The notes: a model not told the origin generated them from the letters alone. A stretch of DNA of 64,000 nt from Streptomyces uncialis (GCF_001905345.1 NZ_LFBV01000001.1:1954838-2018837), one strand, 5' to 3'. Positions 26,921 through 35,575 are shown, counted from the first letter of the stretch. A program made the numbers and translations.

Positions 26921-27427
26921 GTGCCGAAGCCGCTCAGCCTTGCCTTCGATCCCATCGCCCGCGCCGACGAACACTGGAAGCAACGATGGGGCAGCGTCCC
27001 GTCGATGGCCGCGATCACCTCGATCATGCGCGCCCAGCAGATCCTGCTGGCCGAGGTCGACGCGGTCGTCAGGCCGTACGGGCTGACCTTCGCCCGGTAC
27101 GAGGCGCTGGTGCTGCTCACCTTCTCCAAGGCGGGCGAGCTGCCGATGTCCAAGATCGGCGAGCGGCTGATGGTCCACCCGACCTCCGTGACCAACACCG
27201 TCGACCGGCTGGTGCGCTCCGGACTGGTCGAGAAGCGGCCCAACCCCAACGACGGCCGGGGCACCCTCGCCTCCATCACCGGCAAGGGCCGTGAGGTGGT
27301 CGAGACGGCCACCCGGGAGCTGATGGCGATGGACTTCGGGCTCGGCGCGTACGACGCGGAGGAGTGCGCGGAGATCTTCGCGATGCTGCGCCCGCTGCGG
27401 GTGGCGGCGGAGGACTTCGAGGAGTGA
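26921..27427 (+). CDS. MarR-family transcriptional regulator
   Basis: 168 aa, GTG start at 26921 (PKPLSLAFDPIARADEHW). Winged helix with MSKIGERLMVHPTSVTNTVDRLVRSGLV and wing RPNPNDGRGTLASITGKG, characteristic of the MarR family with the long N-terminus found next to acyl-CoA mutase genes. It sits 480 bp upstream of icmA, whose promoter carries a perfect palindrome; regulation of icmA by this protein is an attractive inference. Probably cotranscribed with the MFS gene. Confidence 0.9.
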   Translation: MPKPLSLAFDPIARADEHWKQRWGSVPSMAAITSIMRAQQILLAEVDAVVRPYGLTFARYEALVLLTFSKAGELPMSKIGERLMVHPTSVTNTVDRLVRSGLVEKRPNPNDGRGTLASITGKGREVVETATRELMAMDFGLGAYDAEECAEIFAMLRPLRVAAEDFEE

Positions 27428-27490
27428 TCCGCCGTCCGGCGGGGACGACCCGCCGGAGGATCGGGCCATTCGGGTCGATACCCTCGGGCC

Positions 27491-27817
27491 ATGAAACAAA
27501 CGGTGCTGACCCGCTACCGGGTGATGGCGTACATCACCGCCATCTGGCTGCTCGTGTTCACCGCGGCCATCATCGCGAAGTACGGCTTCGAGACCGGCGA
27601 CACCATGGTGATCTCGCAGATCCACGGCGTCCTGTTCATCGTGTACGTGGTCTTCGCCTTCGATCTCGGGTCCAAGGCGAAGTGGCCCTTCGGCAAGCTG
27701 CTGTGGGTGCTCGCCGCGGGCTGCATCCCGGTCGCGTCCTTCTTCGTGGAGCCGAAGATCAGCCGCGAGGTCCAGCCGCTGGTCACGGACCGTCCGCAGG
27801 AGCCCGCCAAGGCGTGA
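27491..27817 (+). CDS. DUF3817 integral membrane protein 2
   Basis: 108 aa, three membrane segments, with the DUF3817 signature SQIHGVLFIVYVVF. Paralogue of the protein at 23373 (shared IHGVLF.VY and WPFG/WSFG turn before the third helix). ATG at 27491. Function unknown; position between marR and icmA is all the context offers. Confidence 0.85.
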   Translation: MKQTVLTRYRVMAYITAIWLLVFTAAIIAKYGFETGDTMVISQIHGVLFIVYVVFAFDLGSKAKWPFGKLLWVLAAGCIPVASFFVEPKISREVQPLVTDRPQEPAKA

Positions 27818-27826
27818 TCCGCCCTT

Positions 27827-27862
27827 CCGCCGGAAGCCCGTCCATGGGCTCCGGCGGTTTGC
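27827..27862 (+). terminator. Terminator upstream of icmA
   Basis: CCGCCGGA-a-GCCC / GGGCTCCGGCGG stem followed by TTT, placed 10 nt after the DUF3817 stop and just before the icmA operator. Confidence 0.8.
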
Positions 27863-27870
27863 CATCGACA

Positions 27871-27892
27871 TTTACTAGGACGTCCTAGTAAA
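27871..27892. promoter_or_regulatory. Perfect 22-bp palindrome overlapping the icmA promoter
   Basis: TTTACTAGGAC (27871-27881) is followed without spacer by its exact reverse complement. It is unusually AT-rich for the genome and ends 9 bp before the icmA ATG, next to the GAAGG ribosome site, so a bound protein would block transcription or initiation. Best read as the operator of a MarR- or TetR-type repressor. Confidence 0.8.
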
Positions 27893-27901
27893 TTCGAAGG
27901 T

Positions 27902-29602
27902 ATGGACGCTGACGCGATCGAAGAGGGCCGCCGTCGCTGGCAGGCCCGGTACGACGCCGCACACAAGCGTGACGCGGACTTCACCACGCTCTCCGGCGAC
28001 CCCGTCGAGCCCGTCTACGGCCCCCGGCCGGGAGACGTCTACGACGGTTTCGAGCGGATCGGGTGGCCCGGTGAGTACCCCTTCACCCGCGGGCTGCATC
28101 CGACCGGGTACCGGGGGCGCACCTGGACGATCCGCCAGTTCGCGGGCTTCGGCAACGCCGAGCAGACCAACGAGCGCTACAAGATGATCCTCGCGGCGGG
28201 CGGCGGCGGTCTCTCCGTCGCCTTCGACATGCCCACGCTCATGGGCCGCGACTCCGACGACGAACGCTCGCTCGGCGAGGTCGGGCACTGCGGGGTCGCC
28301 ATCGACTCCGCCGCCGACATGGAGGTCCTCTTCAAGGACATCCCCCTCGGTGACGTCACCACCTCGATGACGATCAGCGGGCCCGCCGTTCCCGCGTTCT
28401 GCATGTACCTGGTCGCCGCGGAACGCCAGGGCGTCGACCCCGCCGTCCTGAACGGCACGCTCCAGACCGACATCTTCAAGGAGTACATCGCGCAGAAGGA
28501 GTGGCTCTTCCCGCCCGAGCCCCATCTGCGGCTGATCGGTGACCTCATGGAGCACTGCGCGGCCCGCATCCCCGCGTACAAGCCGCTGTCGGTCTCCGGC
28601 TACCACATCCGCGAGGCCGGTTCCACGGCCGCGCAGGAGCTCGCGTACACCCTCGCGGACGGCTTCGGCTACGTCGAGCTGGGGCTCTCCCGCGGTCTCG
28701 ACGTCGAGGACTTCGCGCCCGGACTCTCCTTCTTCTTCGACGCCCATCTCGACTTCTTCGAGGAGATCGCCAAGTTCCGGGCCGCCCGCCGGATCTGGGC
28801 CCGCTGGATGCGCGACGTGTACGGGGCGAAGTCCCCGAAGTCCCAGTGGCTGCGGTTCCACACCCAGACCGCCGGGGTGTCGCTCACCGCCCAGCAGCCG
28901 TACAACAACGTCGTGCGCACCGCGGTCGAGGCCCTGTCCGCGATCCTCGGCGGCACCAACTCGCTGCACACCAACGCCCTCGACGAGACCCTCGCGCTGC
29001 CCTCCGAGCGGGCCGCGGAGATCGCGCTGCGCACCCAGCAGGTGCTGATGGAGGAGACCGGCGTCGCCAATGTCGCCGACCCGCTCGGCGGCTCCTGGTA
29101 CGTCGAGCAGCTCACCGACCGGATCGAGGCCGAGGCGGAGGCGATCTTCGAACAGATCAAGGAACGGGGGCTGCGCGCCCATCCCGACGGACGGCACCCG
29201 ATCGGGCCCATCACCTCGGGCATCCTGCGCGGTATCGAGGACGGCTGGTTCACCGGCGAGATCGCGGAGTCCGCGTTCCGGTACCAGCGGTCGCTGGAGA
29301 AGGACGAGAAGCGGGTCGTCGGGGTCAATGTCCACCACGGGTCCGTCACCGGGGATCTGGAGATCCTCCGGGTCAGCCATGAGGTGGAGCGGGAGCAGGT
29401 GCGGGAGCTGGCGGGCCGTCGGTCCCGGCGGGACGGGGCGCGGGTGCGGGTCGCGCTCGACGCGATGGTCGGCGCGGGGCGGTCGGGGGCCAACATGATC
29501 GAGCCGATGCTGGAGGCGGTGCGGGCCGAGGCCACGATGGGGGAGATCTGTGACGCGCTCCGTGCGGAGTGGGGCGTCTACACGGAGCCCGCGGGCTTCT
29601 GA
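27902..29602 (+). CDS. icmA: Isobutyryl-CoA mutase large subunit (IcmA)
   Basis: 566 aa, the size of IcmA, and without a C-terminal B12-binding domain. It has the radical-enzyme substrate barrel of the MCM family ([21 protein letters not shown]). Substrate-specificity residues identify the isobutyryl type: Phe80 in [13 protein letters not shown] and Gln198 in YIAQKE, where methylmalonyl-CoA mutase has Tyr and Arg. It isomerises isobutyryl-CoA and n-butyryl-CoA with the small cobalamin subunit IcmB, which is not in this window. Matches SCO5415 from memory. meaB and mce 12-14 kb away serve the same cofactor chemistry. Confidence 0.95.
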   Translation: MDADAIEEGRRRWQARYDAAHKRDADFTTLSGDPVEPVYGPRPGDVYDGFERIGWPGEYPFTRGLHPTGYRGRTWTIRQFAGFGNAEQTNERYKMILAAGGGGLSVAFDMPTLMGRDSDDERSLGEVGHCGVAIDSAADMEVLFKDIPLGDVTTSMTISGPAVPAFCMYLVAAERQGVDPAVLNGTLQTDIFKEYIAQKEWLFPPEPHLRLIGDLMEHCAARIPAYKPLSVSGYHIREAGSTAAQELAYTLADGFGYVELGLSRGLDVEDFAPGLSFFFDAHLDFFEEIAKFRAARRIWARWMRDVYGAKSPKSQWLRFHTQTAGVSLTAQQPYNNVVRTAVEALSAILGGTNSLHTNALDETLALPSERAAEIALRTQQVLMEETGVANVADPLGGSWYVEQLTDRIEAEAEAIFEQIKERGLRAHPDGRHPIGPITSGILRGIEDGWFTGEIAESAFRYQRSLEKDEKRVVGVNVHHGSVTGDLEILRVSHEVEREQVRELAGRRSRRDGARVRVALDAMVGAGRSGANMIEPMLEAVRAEATMGEICDALRAEWGVYTEPAGF

Positions 29603-29624
29603 CCCCCGTCGGTACCCGGCCGTC

Positions 29625-30195
29625 TGCGGGTCGCTTTCGCTCGCGCCCCTGGGTCGCCTGTGCTGGACGTACTCCGTTCCTGAGCCGTCGCTCGTGGGGT
29701 GCGCGGTTCCCCGCGCCCCTGGATGCTGCCCCCTTGCGGTCGCTCTTCGGGCGCGGGCCGGTCCTCGTCCTGCGCAGTTCCCCGCGCCCCTGGTCCGTGC
29801 CTCTGGCCGTACGCCGTCGGGTGCGGGCCGTTCGTGGGTGCGCAGTTCCCCGCGCCCCTGAGGTCGCGCCCCTTCCGGTTCCTGTTCGGCTGCGGATGGC
29901 TCTGGGTTGCTCGCGCAGTTCCCCGCGCCCCTGGATGCTGCCCCTTCGGGCTTGTTCGTCGGGTGCGGGTCCGCCCTCGTCTTTTGCGCAGTTCCCCGCG
30001 CCCCTTTGGGGCGTGTTCTGGGCGAACGGACACCGTGAGTGGCGCGACCTCAGGGGCGCGGGGAACTGCGCGAAGCCTGCCCGCGGCCGGGTGGGAACGG
30101 GGGAACGCACCATCCAGGCGCCACCCACCCGCAGGGGAAGGGCTGCGGGGGCACAGGAAAAGGGGCGCGGGGAACTGCGCACCCCCGTCCGGGCT
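29625..30195. repeat. Interspersed GC-rich repeat array 4 (largest number of core boxes)
   Basis: Fills most of the convergent gap between icmA and the P450 gene. I count seven core boxes: five forward (near 29700, 29775, 29843, 29917 and 29987; all but the first, which has GCGCGGTTCCCCGCGC, are GCGCAGTTCCCCGCGC) and two inverted (near 30054 and 30163). They are separated by 55-110 bp of partly conserved modules (TGGATGCTGCCCCTTCGG, GGGTGCGGGTCCGCCCTCGT). Lacks the conserved interior of the MITE-like element. Confidence 0.8.
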
Positions 30196-30207
30196 GTGCG
30201 GGCGTGA

Positions 30208-30310
30208 GGCGGTGACGGGTCGGGACCTGGGGCCCCGGTCCGGCCCGTACCGGCGTGGGCGGTGACGGGTCGGGACCTGGGGCGGCCCCGTCCGGCCCGT
30301 ACCGGCGTGG
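30208..30310. repeat. Two-copy tandem repeat, about 50 bp period
   Basis: GGCGGTGACGGGTCGGGACC recurs at 30208 and 30258, each followed by a GTCCGGCCCGTACCGGCGTGG block, with a 2-3 bp length difference. Distinct from the core-box repeats and located between array 4 and the P450 stop. The rest of the gap to 30405 shows no gene. Confidence 0.7.
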
Positions 30311-30405
30311 GCGGGCCGCCGGTGGGGGGCTGGGGCACTCCGTGGGCCCGCGCGGCAAGGGGGCCGGCGGGGACCCGGGGGCGCGAGAACCCCGGGGGAG
30401 ACCCG

Positions 30406-31614
30406 TCAGGTGAAGGTGACGGGGAGGGCGGTGACGCGGCTGCCGAGGAGGCCGCCGATCCGGCCCTGGCGGAGGTCCCCGAACGGCACCGCGAGCCGCG
30501 CCCCGGGAAAATCCTCCCGCAGCACCCGCACCACCGCCCGCAGCTCCAACTGCGCCAGCTGCGCGCCGATACAGAAGTGCGGCCCCGCCCCGAACGTCAG
30601 ATCCGCCCCGCCCCGCGAGGACCCCGCGTTGATCCCCTGGATGTCCACCAGCACCGGCGCCCGCGCGGGAAGCACCGTACCGGCCAGCTCGACCGGCCCC
30701 GTCGTGAACCGCCACAGGGTGAGCGGCGCGGGCGGATGCTGTCCCAGCGTCTCCCGGACCAGTTCCTCCACCGGTGTCCCGGGACCGGACGCGCCGCCGT
30801 CCGGCGCCCCGGCGCCCGCGAGGGCTCGTGCGACGACCATCCCCAGCGCCGCGTCCGTGGTGAGCTGACCCGCGAAGACCAGCGCGAACAGGTGGTACCC
30901 GACCTCGTCCCGGGGCGCGTCCGAGGGCAGCCGGTCCCGTAGCGCCGCCGCGAGACCCGGCTCGTCCCCGTCCAGCCCGGCCGAGGCGATCCGGGCGAGG
31001 TCGGCCATGGCCCCGCCCTGCTCCCGCGCGTCGTAGCTGAGCATCCGCCGGCACGCGTCGGCGGCCCCGTCGACATGGTGGAGGGGGATACCGAGCAGGT
31101 CCAGCAGCACGGTCAGCGGATAGCGGGTCGTGAAGTCGGCCATCAGATCGACCGTCGGCCCCCGGGCGGCCTGCTCACCGAGCAGGCTCCGTGCGACGGC
31201 GTGCACCCGGTCCGACCGCTCCCGAATCCGCCGCGCGCTGAACAGCGGCGCGTGCGCGCGGCGCAGCGCCGCGTGGGCGGGGCCGTCGAGCGTGGTGAGG
31301 GACGGCTGCTCGGCGGCGGTCGGTTCGAGTCCGGCGGCGTACCGGTCCCAGTCGGCGGGCGCGTACGCGGGGTCCTTGGCGATCAGGGGATGGGCCAGCA
31401 CCTCACGGGCCAGGGCCTCCTCGGTCACGATCCACACCTGCCCCCCGGCAGGGGCGTCCACCTGGACGAGCGGCCCCGCCGCCCGCAGCGCCGCGTGCAC
31501 CGGGTCGGGTTCGTCGAGGCCGCGGACGGTCGCCGCGAACAGGTCGGCACCGGGGGCGTGCGGGGCGTTCAGCACCAGGACTCCAAGGGGGTCGGGGGTC
31601 GGGACGGAGCGCAC
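30406..31614 (-). CDS. Cytochrome P450
   Basis: 402 aa if started at the GTG at 31612-31614; an ATG at 31677 would give 423 aa but would place the coding start inside the presumed operator. Heme-binding loop FGAGPHFCIGAQLA near the C-terminus, helix K ELVRETL (ExxR), and a helix I segment FALVFAGQLTTDAALG in which the usual AGxxT is AGQLTT. Soluble class I bacterial P450 needing external ferredoxin and reductase, neither encoded nearby. Substrate unknown. Divergent from a MarR regulator. Confidence 0.88.
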   Translation of the reverse strand: MRSVPTPDPLGVLVLNAPHAPGADLFAATVRGLDEPDPVHAALRAAGPLVQVDAPAGGQVWIVTEEALAREVLAHPLIAKDPAYAPADWDRYAAGLEPTAAEQPSLTTLDGPAHAALRRAHAPLFSARRIRERSDRVHAVARSLLGEQAARGPTVDLMADFTTRYPLTVLLDLLGIPLHHVDGAADACRRMLSYDAREQGGAMADLARIASAGLDGDEPGLAAALRDRLPSDAPRDEVGYHLFALVFAGQLTTDAALGMVVARALAGAGAPDGGASGPGTPVEELVRETLGQHPPAPLTLWRFTTGPVELAGTVLPARAPVLVDIQGINAGSSRGGADLTFGAGPHFCIGAQLAQLELRAVVRVLREDFPGARLAVPFGDLRQGRIGGLLGSRVTALPVTFT

Positions 31615-31659
31615 GGGGTGGTCGGTCCCGCGCGCTCCGCCTCCGGACCATATACCTTT

Positions 31660-31715
31660 ACGGTGAAGTAGCTCCATGGTGGAGTGATTCTATGCGCGAA
31701 GTAAAGTGCTCCCCG
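31660..31715. promoter_or_regulatory. Candidate operator/promoter of the P450-marR divergent pair
   Basis: A short AT-rich island (TATACCTTTACGGTGAAGTA) is followed by the inverted repeat CTCCA-TGG-TGGAG (31672-31684) and a GTAAAGTG that echoes the CTTTAC upstream. It lies between the two divergent genes. Confidence 0.5.
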
Positions 31716-31778
31716 GCAGGCTGTCGACGCGTGCCGTCCGGGCGCACCGCCAGGGACGGCGCAGGACCGGAGGGCGAA

Positions 31779-32273
31779 GTGGACGGAACGGGGCCCGGCG
31801 AGGTCGCCGCCCGGCGCGAACGGCTGGCCGAGGAGCTCAGGTCGTACGGGGCGGCCTTCACGGAACTGGGCCGCCGCTTCGCCGCGGACCTGGGCGTGCA
31901 CTCCACCGACGCCTTCGCCCTGCTGGAGATCAGCACCGCCGAGGCGGCCGGTGAGCCCCTGTCCCCGGCGCTGCTGGGACGGCGGGTCGCGCTGTCCTCG
32001 GGGGCCATGACCGCGCTGCTCAACCGGCTGGAGGAGGCCGGGTACGTGACCCGTACCCGGGAGCGGGCCGACAGGCGGGTCGTCACCCTGCGCAGCAGCG
32101 CCCGCGTCAAGGAGCTGGCCACCGCGTTCTTCGCCGCCGCCAACGCCCGCCAGGACGCCGTGCTGGCAAGCCGCCCGCCGGAACTGCTCCAGGAGTTCGA
32201 GGCCGTGCTGACGGAGCTGCGCGACGCCCTGGACCCCGGCCCCGGACGGCCGGACGGCCCGTCCGGCCGCTGA
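31779..32273 (+). CDS. MarR-family transcriptional regulator (divergent from P450)
   Basis: 164 aa from GTG at 31779, preferred over the ATG at 31692 because CGGAGGGCGAA supplies an ideally spaced ribosome site and homology begins after it. Winged helix: LLGRRVALSSGAMTALLNRLEEAGYV and wing TRERADRRVVTLR. Likely represses the P450 gene and itself. Ends with a Gly/Pro tail. Confidence 0.85.
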   Translation: MDGTGPGEVAARRERLAEELRSYGAAFTELGRRFAADLGVHSTDAFALLEISTAEAAGEPLSPALLGRRVALSSGAMTALLNRLEEAGYVTRTRERADRRVVTLRSSARVKELATAFFAAANARQDAVLASRPPELLQEFEAVLTELRDALDPGPGRPDGPSGR

Positions 32274-32594
32274 CCCTCCGGCCGCCGCCCGAGCCGTGGA
32301 CCGGCCGGGCCGGGCCCCGCCGACCGCCGATCCCTGGCCCCGCCGACTGCCCGCACCAAGCGCCGCCAACCGCTCGGGCCGAGTGCCGCCGACGGTCCAC
32401 GCCGAACGCCGCCGACCACCCGCGCCGAGCTTCGCCGAGCGCCGGATGTCAAAGCTCCGGCGGCCCCTCACCCCCGCCCGGCGGGACCGGACGGCGGCCT
32501 TCCGGCGGGCGGCGCCGGGGCGCCCGGACCCCCGTACCCCGCGTACCGGCGCACCGCTTTTCGCCGTGCTCCGCCGAGGGGGGAGGATGTACCC
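32274..32594. other. Gene-free stretch with degenerate CCGCCGAC repeats
   Basis: 321 bp between marR and the thioredoxin-TPR gene. From 32315 to 32450 it consists of loosely repeated CCGCCGACC/CGCCGAGC units, about 10-35 bp apart. No ORF with believable composition, and no strong hairpin. The last 60 bp must hold the promoter of the next gene. Confidence 0.5.
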
Positions 32595-33566
32595 ATGCAG
32601 CCACGGAACATGTCCATGAGCGGGGTCGTCGACCTCGCCGCGGTGAAGGCCGCCCAGGAAGCCAAGGCGAAGGCCGAGCAGACCCGCGCCGAAGCGGCCC
32701 GGCAGGGCGGTGGCGGGGCCGTCTCCCCGTCCAGCCTCGTGATCGACGCCGATGAGGCCGGGTTCGAGAACGATGTCCTCCAGCGCTCCGCCGAGGTACC
32801 CGTCGTCATCGACTTCTGGGCCGAGTGGTGCGAGCCGTGCAAGCAGCTCAGCCCGCTGCTCGAACGCCTCGCCGTCGAGTACAACGGCCGGTTCGTCCTC
32901 GCGAAGATCGACGTCGACGCCAATCAGATGCTGATGCAGCAGTTCGGTGTCCAGGGCATCCCGGCGGTCTTCGCCGTGGTCGCCGGACAGGCGCTGCCGC
33001 TGTTCCAGGGCGCCGCCCCGGAGGAGCAGATCCGGCAGACGCTCGACCAGCTGATCCAGGTCGCGGAGGAGCGCTTCGGTCTGACGGGCCTGACCGTCGA
33101 CGCCGACGCGCAAGGGGCGCCCGAGCCGCAGGCCGCCGCCCCGGTGGGGCCGTACGACGCGCTCCTCGAAGCCGCGTCGCTCGCGCTGGACTCCGGTGAC
33201 CTGGGCGGCGCGGTCCAGGCGTACCGCAATGTCCTCACCGACGACCCGCAGCACCCCGAGGCCAAACTCGGTCTCGCGCAGGCCGAGTTGCTCCAGCGGG
33301 TGGAGGGGGCCGACCCGCAGCAGGTCCGCCGCGACGCCGCCGACCGTCCGGGCGACGCCGGGGCGCAGATCGCCGCGGCCGACCTCGATCTGGTCGGCGG
33401 GCATGTCGAGGACGCCTTCGGGCGGCTCGTCGACGCCGTGCGCCGCACCGCGGGGGACGACCGGGAGGCCGTACGCGTCCGGCTGATCCAGCTCTTCGAT
33501 GTCATCGGGGCCGACGACCCGCGGGTGGGCGCCGCGCGCAAGGCGCTGGCGCGCGCCCTGTTCTGA
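32595..33566 (+). CDS. Thioredoxin-TPR fusion protein (CnoX/YbbN-like co-chaperone)
   Basis: 323 aa. N-terminal charged helix (AAVKAAQEAKAKAEQTRAEA), thioredoxin fold with WAEWCEPCKQLSP (redox CEPC motif present) and cis-Pro segment VQGIPAVFAV, then TPR-like helices (ALDSGDLGGAVQAYRNVLTDDPQHPEAKLGLA). CnoX proteins hold unfolded clients and pass them to chaperonins under oxidative stress. GGGAGG precedes the ATG. Followed by a strong terminator, so monocistronic. Confidence 0.9.
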   Translation: MQPRNMSMSGVVDLAAVKAAQEAKAKAEQTRAEAARQGGGGAVSPSSLVIDADEAGFENDVLQRSAEVPVVIDFWAEWCEPCKQLSPLLERLAVEYNGRFVLAKIDVDANQMLMQQFGVQGIPAVFAVVAGQALPLFQGAAPEEQIRQTLDQLIQVAEERFGLTGLTVDADAQGAPEPQAAAPVGPYDALLEAASLALDSGDLGGAVQAYRNVLTDDPQHPEAKLGLAQAELLQRVEGADPQQVRRDAADRPGDAGAQIAAADLDLVGGHVEDAFGRLVDAVRRTAGDDREAVRVRLIQLFDVIGADDPRVGAARKALARALF

Positions 33567-33719
33567 TCCCGTGCGCCCGGCCCGGGCCGGACCGCCCGGC
33601 GCGCGGTCCGTCCGCCGGGCGCGTTCCCGTCCGTCCGCCCGGCGAACTCCCGTTCGCCGGGCGGGACATGCGCGGTCGGCCGCCACCCGCCGTATTCGCG
33701 TGAAGGTCTTGTGAAACTT

Positions 33720-33745
33720 GAGGGGGCGGCGTGCGCCGCCCCCTC
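33720..33745 (+). terminator. Terminator of the thioredoxin-TPR gene
   Basis: Perfect 11-bp stem GAGGGGGCGGC / GCCGCCCCCTC with GTGC loop, followed by GTTCTTT. Confidence 0.9.
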
Positions 33746-33779
33746 GTTCTTTACCTACTCTTGGTCGAACCGGCTACTG

Positions 33780-33792
33780 TTACTGCAAGTAA
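33780..33792. promoter_or_regulatory. TTACT-GCA-AGTAA palindrome upstream of the DUF6230 cassette
   Basis: A 13-bp perfect inverted repeat with a 3-bp centre in an AT-rich island. A related TTAC-CGGCG-AGTA lies at 33908-33920. Two similar sites suggest one regulator, perhaps TetR- or MarR-type; unidentified. Confidence 0.5.
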
Positions 33793-34293
33793 GTCATGGT
33801 CGGCGGTCCGTCACGATTCATCCCCGATGACCGGATGTGCCGACTTGTGTCCGCTCACTCGTTGTGTCCGTGTGGTGTCTGTCGGTCGCGGGGTGGTGGC
33901 CGGTTCGTTACCGGCGAGTAGCGAAGCCCCTTGTGCCAGCGGCCGTAATACACCACGATCGGCCACGCTCGGTCCATTCCCTCTCCACCCGGCAGCCAGT
34001 CCGGGCCCTTGGGACCCTGGGTCCCCACCGGGCGGCCGGTGACAAGGGCACCGGTCCGGGACAGGGGGGTCTTCGCCGACCGGCGGAGCCTGTCCGCATG
34101 TCGCGTCCGACCCGTCGGACGCGACCGGTGGCTGTCGCTCGGGGGTGAACGCCGGTGATTCGGGCGCGTGCGCGTCACCGAGGGCGGGCGCTCTTCCCGC
34201 CGGCGACGCCGCACTTCTCCCATCCCTGCCCGGCCGGGCCGCCGAACGCGGCCGACCAGGGCCGGAGATGTACGTCCGAGAAGGAGGAAAGTC

Positions 34294-34911
34294 ATGGAGT
34301 CCGTGGCTCGTGGCGGTACCAGATGGACACGGTTCGCCGTGGTCATGGTGCCGAGCGTCGCGGCGACCGCCGCGATAGGTGTCGCACTCTCGCAGGGTGC
34401 GCTGGCGGCATCGTTCAGTGTGTCGGGCCAGCAGTTCAAGGTGACGGCCGACCGGCTCGACGGACAGGGGTTCGTGAACTACGGCGCGATGGACGTCAGT
34501 GGTTCGGGGAAGCATCCCGTCACGGTGATCGGGCTGGAGGACGCGACGATCACCGATCTGTGCCAGTCGGTGGTGATCCCGGTGCCGATCTTCGGCGATG
34601 TGTCGATGAAGCTCACCGCGGGCCGCCCCGGTGACCCGAAGGTCAAGGCGAACAAGCTGTACATCGACGCCGACGACCTCCAGGCCAACGCGACCTTCAC
34701 CGAGATCGACATCGGGGTCTCGATCGACGAGACGTCGAAGGGCCCCGGCCCCTCGGCGGGGGACGACTACGTCCCCGACTCCTTTGCCCAGCAGGCCGAT
34801 TCGGTGGTCTTCACCGATGTGAAGCAGCGTGCCTGGGCGACCTCGGCCGGTACGTTCCAGCTGTCCGGCCTCGCGATGAAGGTCCAGAGGGGCAAGAACG
34901 AGTGCTACTGA
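34294..34911 (+). CDS. DUF6230 family membrane-anchored/secreted protein
   Basis: 205 aa. N-terminal hydrophobic segment (about residues 16-38, ending ALSQGALAA) then an extracellular beta-rich domain: RLDGQGFVNYGAMDV, ATITDLCQSVVIP, NKLYIDADDLQANATF, SVVFTDVKQRAWA, QLSGLAMKVQRG. AAGGAGG lies immediately upstream. Streptomyces databases sometimes call these cholesterol esterase, which the sequence does not support. First gene of a three-gene cassette. The third gene ends in a domain that looks homologous to this one. Confidence 0.88.
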   Translation: MESVARGGTRWTRFAVVMVPSVAATAAIGVALSQGALAASFSVSGQQFKVTADRLDGQGFVNYGAMDVSGSGKHPVTVIGLEDATITDLCQSVVIPVPIFGDVSMKLTAGRPGDPKVKANKLYIDADDLQANATFTEIDIGVSIDETSKGPGPSAGDDYVPDSFAQQADSVVFTDVKQRAWATSAGTFQLSGLAMKVQRGKNECY

Positions 34912-35122
34912 GCACACCGCCGTGATCCGGGGTCCGGCCCGAGGTGTCCCGGACCGCTCGTACGGTTCCCCCGAGGGGGCCGTGCCGGGCACCCGCGACC
35001 GGGCCCGGGACACGGCCGGACGCGGCGGCGGTCCCGGGCGCCACGACCACGCCCGGCCGCCCCCGCTCCCGTACGCACCGCCGAACCGAGAAGCAGACGC
35101 GACACCCGAGGAGCTGTACGAC

Positions 35123-35575
35123 ATGAGTGCCCAAGCGCACGGAGGGTTGAGCGACAGGCTGGCCGACCGGGCGGTCGTCTGGCGGCGGTCCTTCCGGCAC
35201 TGGCGCGGTACCCGCCCGTTCTGGGCCGGGGTGCTGACCCTGCTGGGCGGTTTCCCCATCATGTACTTCCCGTACGCGAACCTCACGCTCGGCACGATGA
35301 CGATCCGGATGGCGACCACCGCCGGTGCCGGATCGCTGATCATCGGCGTGCTGCTGGTCGTGCTCGGACTGACGATGTGGTTCCAGAAGCACTCGCGGAT
35401 CTTCGCGGGGGTGGCCGCCATCCTGCTCGCCCTGGTCTCGCTGGTCGTCTCCAACTTCGGCGGCCTGGTGGCGGGTTACGCGCTCGCCCTGGTCGGCGGC
35501 GCGCTGGCCATCGCCTGGGCCCCCGGCGCCCCGGTCCCCGCCGCCGGGACGGACGGGAGGCAGCGTGTCGACTGA
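35123..35575 (+). CDS. DUF6114 family membrane protein
   Basis: 150 aa. After a cytoplasmic N-terminus with WRRSFRHWRGTRPFWAG, there are four hydrophobic helices (LTLLGGFPIMYFPY, AGSLIIGVLLVVLGLTMWF, IFAGVAAILLALVSLVVSNFG, LVAGYALALVGGALAIAW). GAGGAG precedes the ATG. Nearly always paired with a DUF6230 gene in Streptomyces, so the two probably form a complex. Overlaps the next gene by 11 bp. Confidence 0.88.
   Translation: MSAQAHGGLSDRLADRAVVWRRSFRHWRGTRPFWAGVLTLLGGFPIMYFPYANLTLGTMTIRMATTAGAGSLIIGVLLVVLGLTMWFQKHSRIFAGVAAILLALVSLVVSNFGGLVAGYALALVGGALAIAWAPGAPVPAAGTDGRQRVD

Larger units (their letters stand above)
33567..34293. other. Long gene-free leader upstream of the DUF6230 cassette
   Basis: 727 bp. 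After the terminator at 33720-33745 it contains an AT-richer promoter-like segment (33745-33800) with a TTACT/AGTAA palindrome and, 128 bp on, a related TTACCGGCGAGTA. The remaining 370 bp before the DUF6230 ATG hold no credible ORF, so either the transcript has a very long leader or a second promoter lies closer. I see no recognisable riboswitch. Confidence 0.5.

Noticed and set aside
25337..27871. 844-codon antisense ORF opposite the MFS and MarR genes
   Set aside because: Typical high-GC third-position artefact; Arg/Gly/Pro/His-rich with no domain.
29625..30195. CRISPR-like appearance of regularly recurring 16-bp boxes
   Set aside because: Spacing varies from 55 to 110 bp, the intervening segments are themselves related, boxes occur in both orientations, and there are no cas genes.
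33855..34439. 194-codon ORF on the minus strand in the DUF6230 leader
   Set aside because: Arg/Pro-biased composition, overlaps the start of the DUF6230 gene antisense, no ribosome site or homology.
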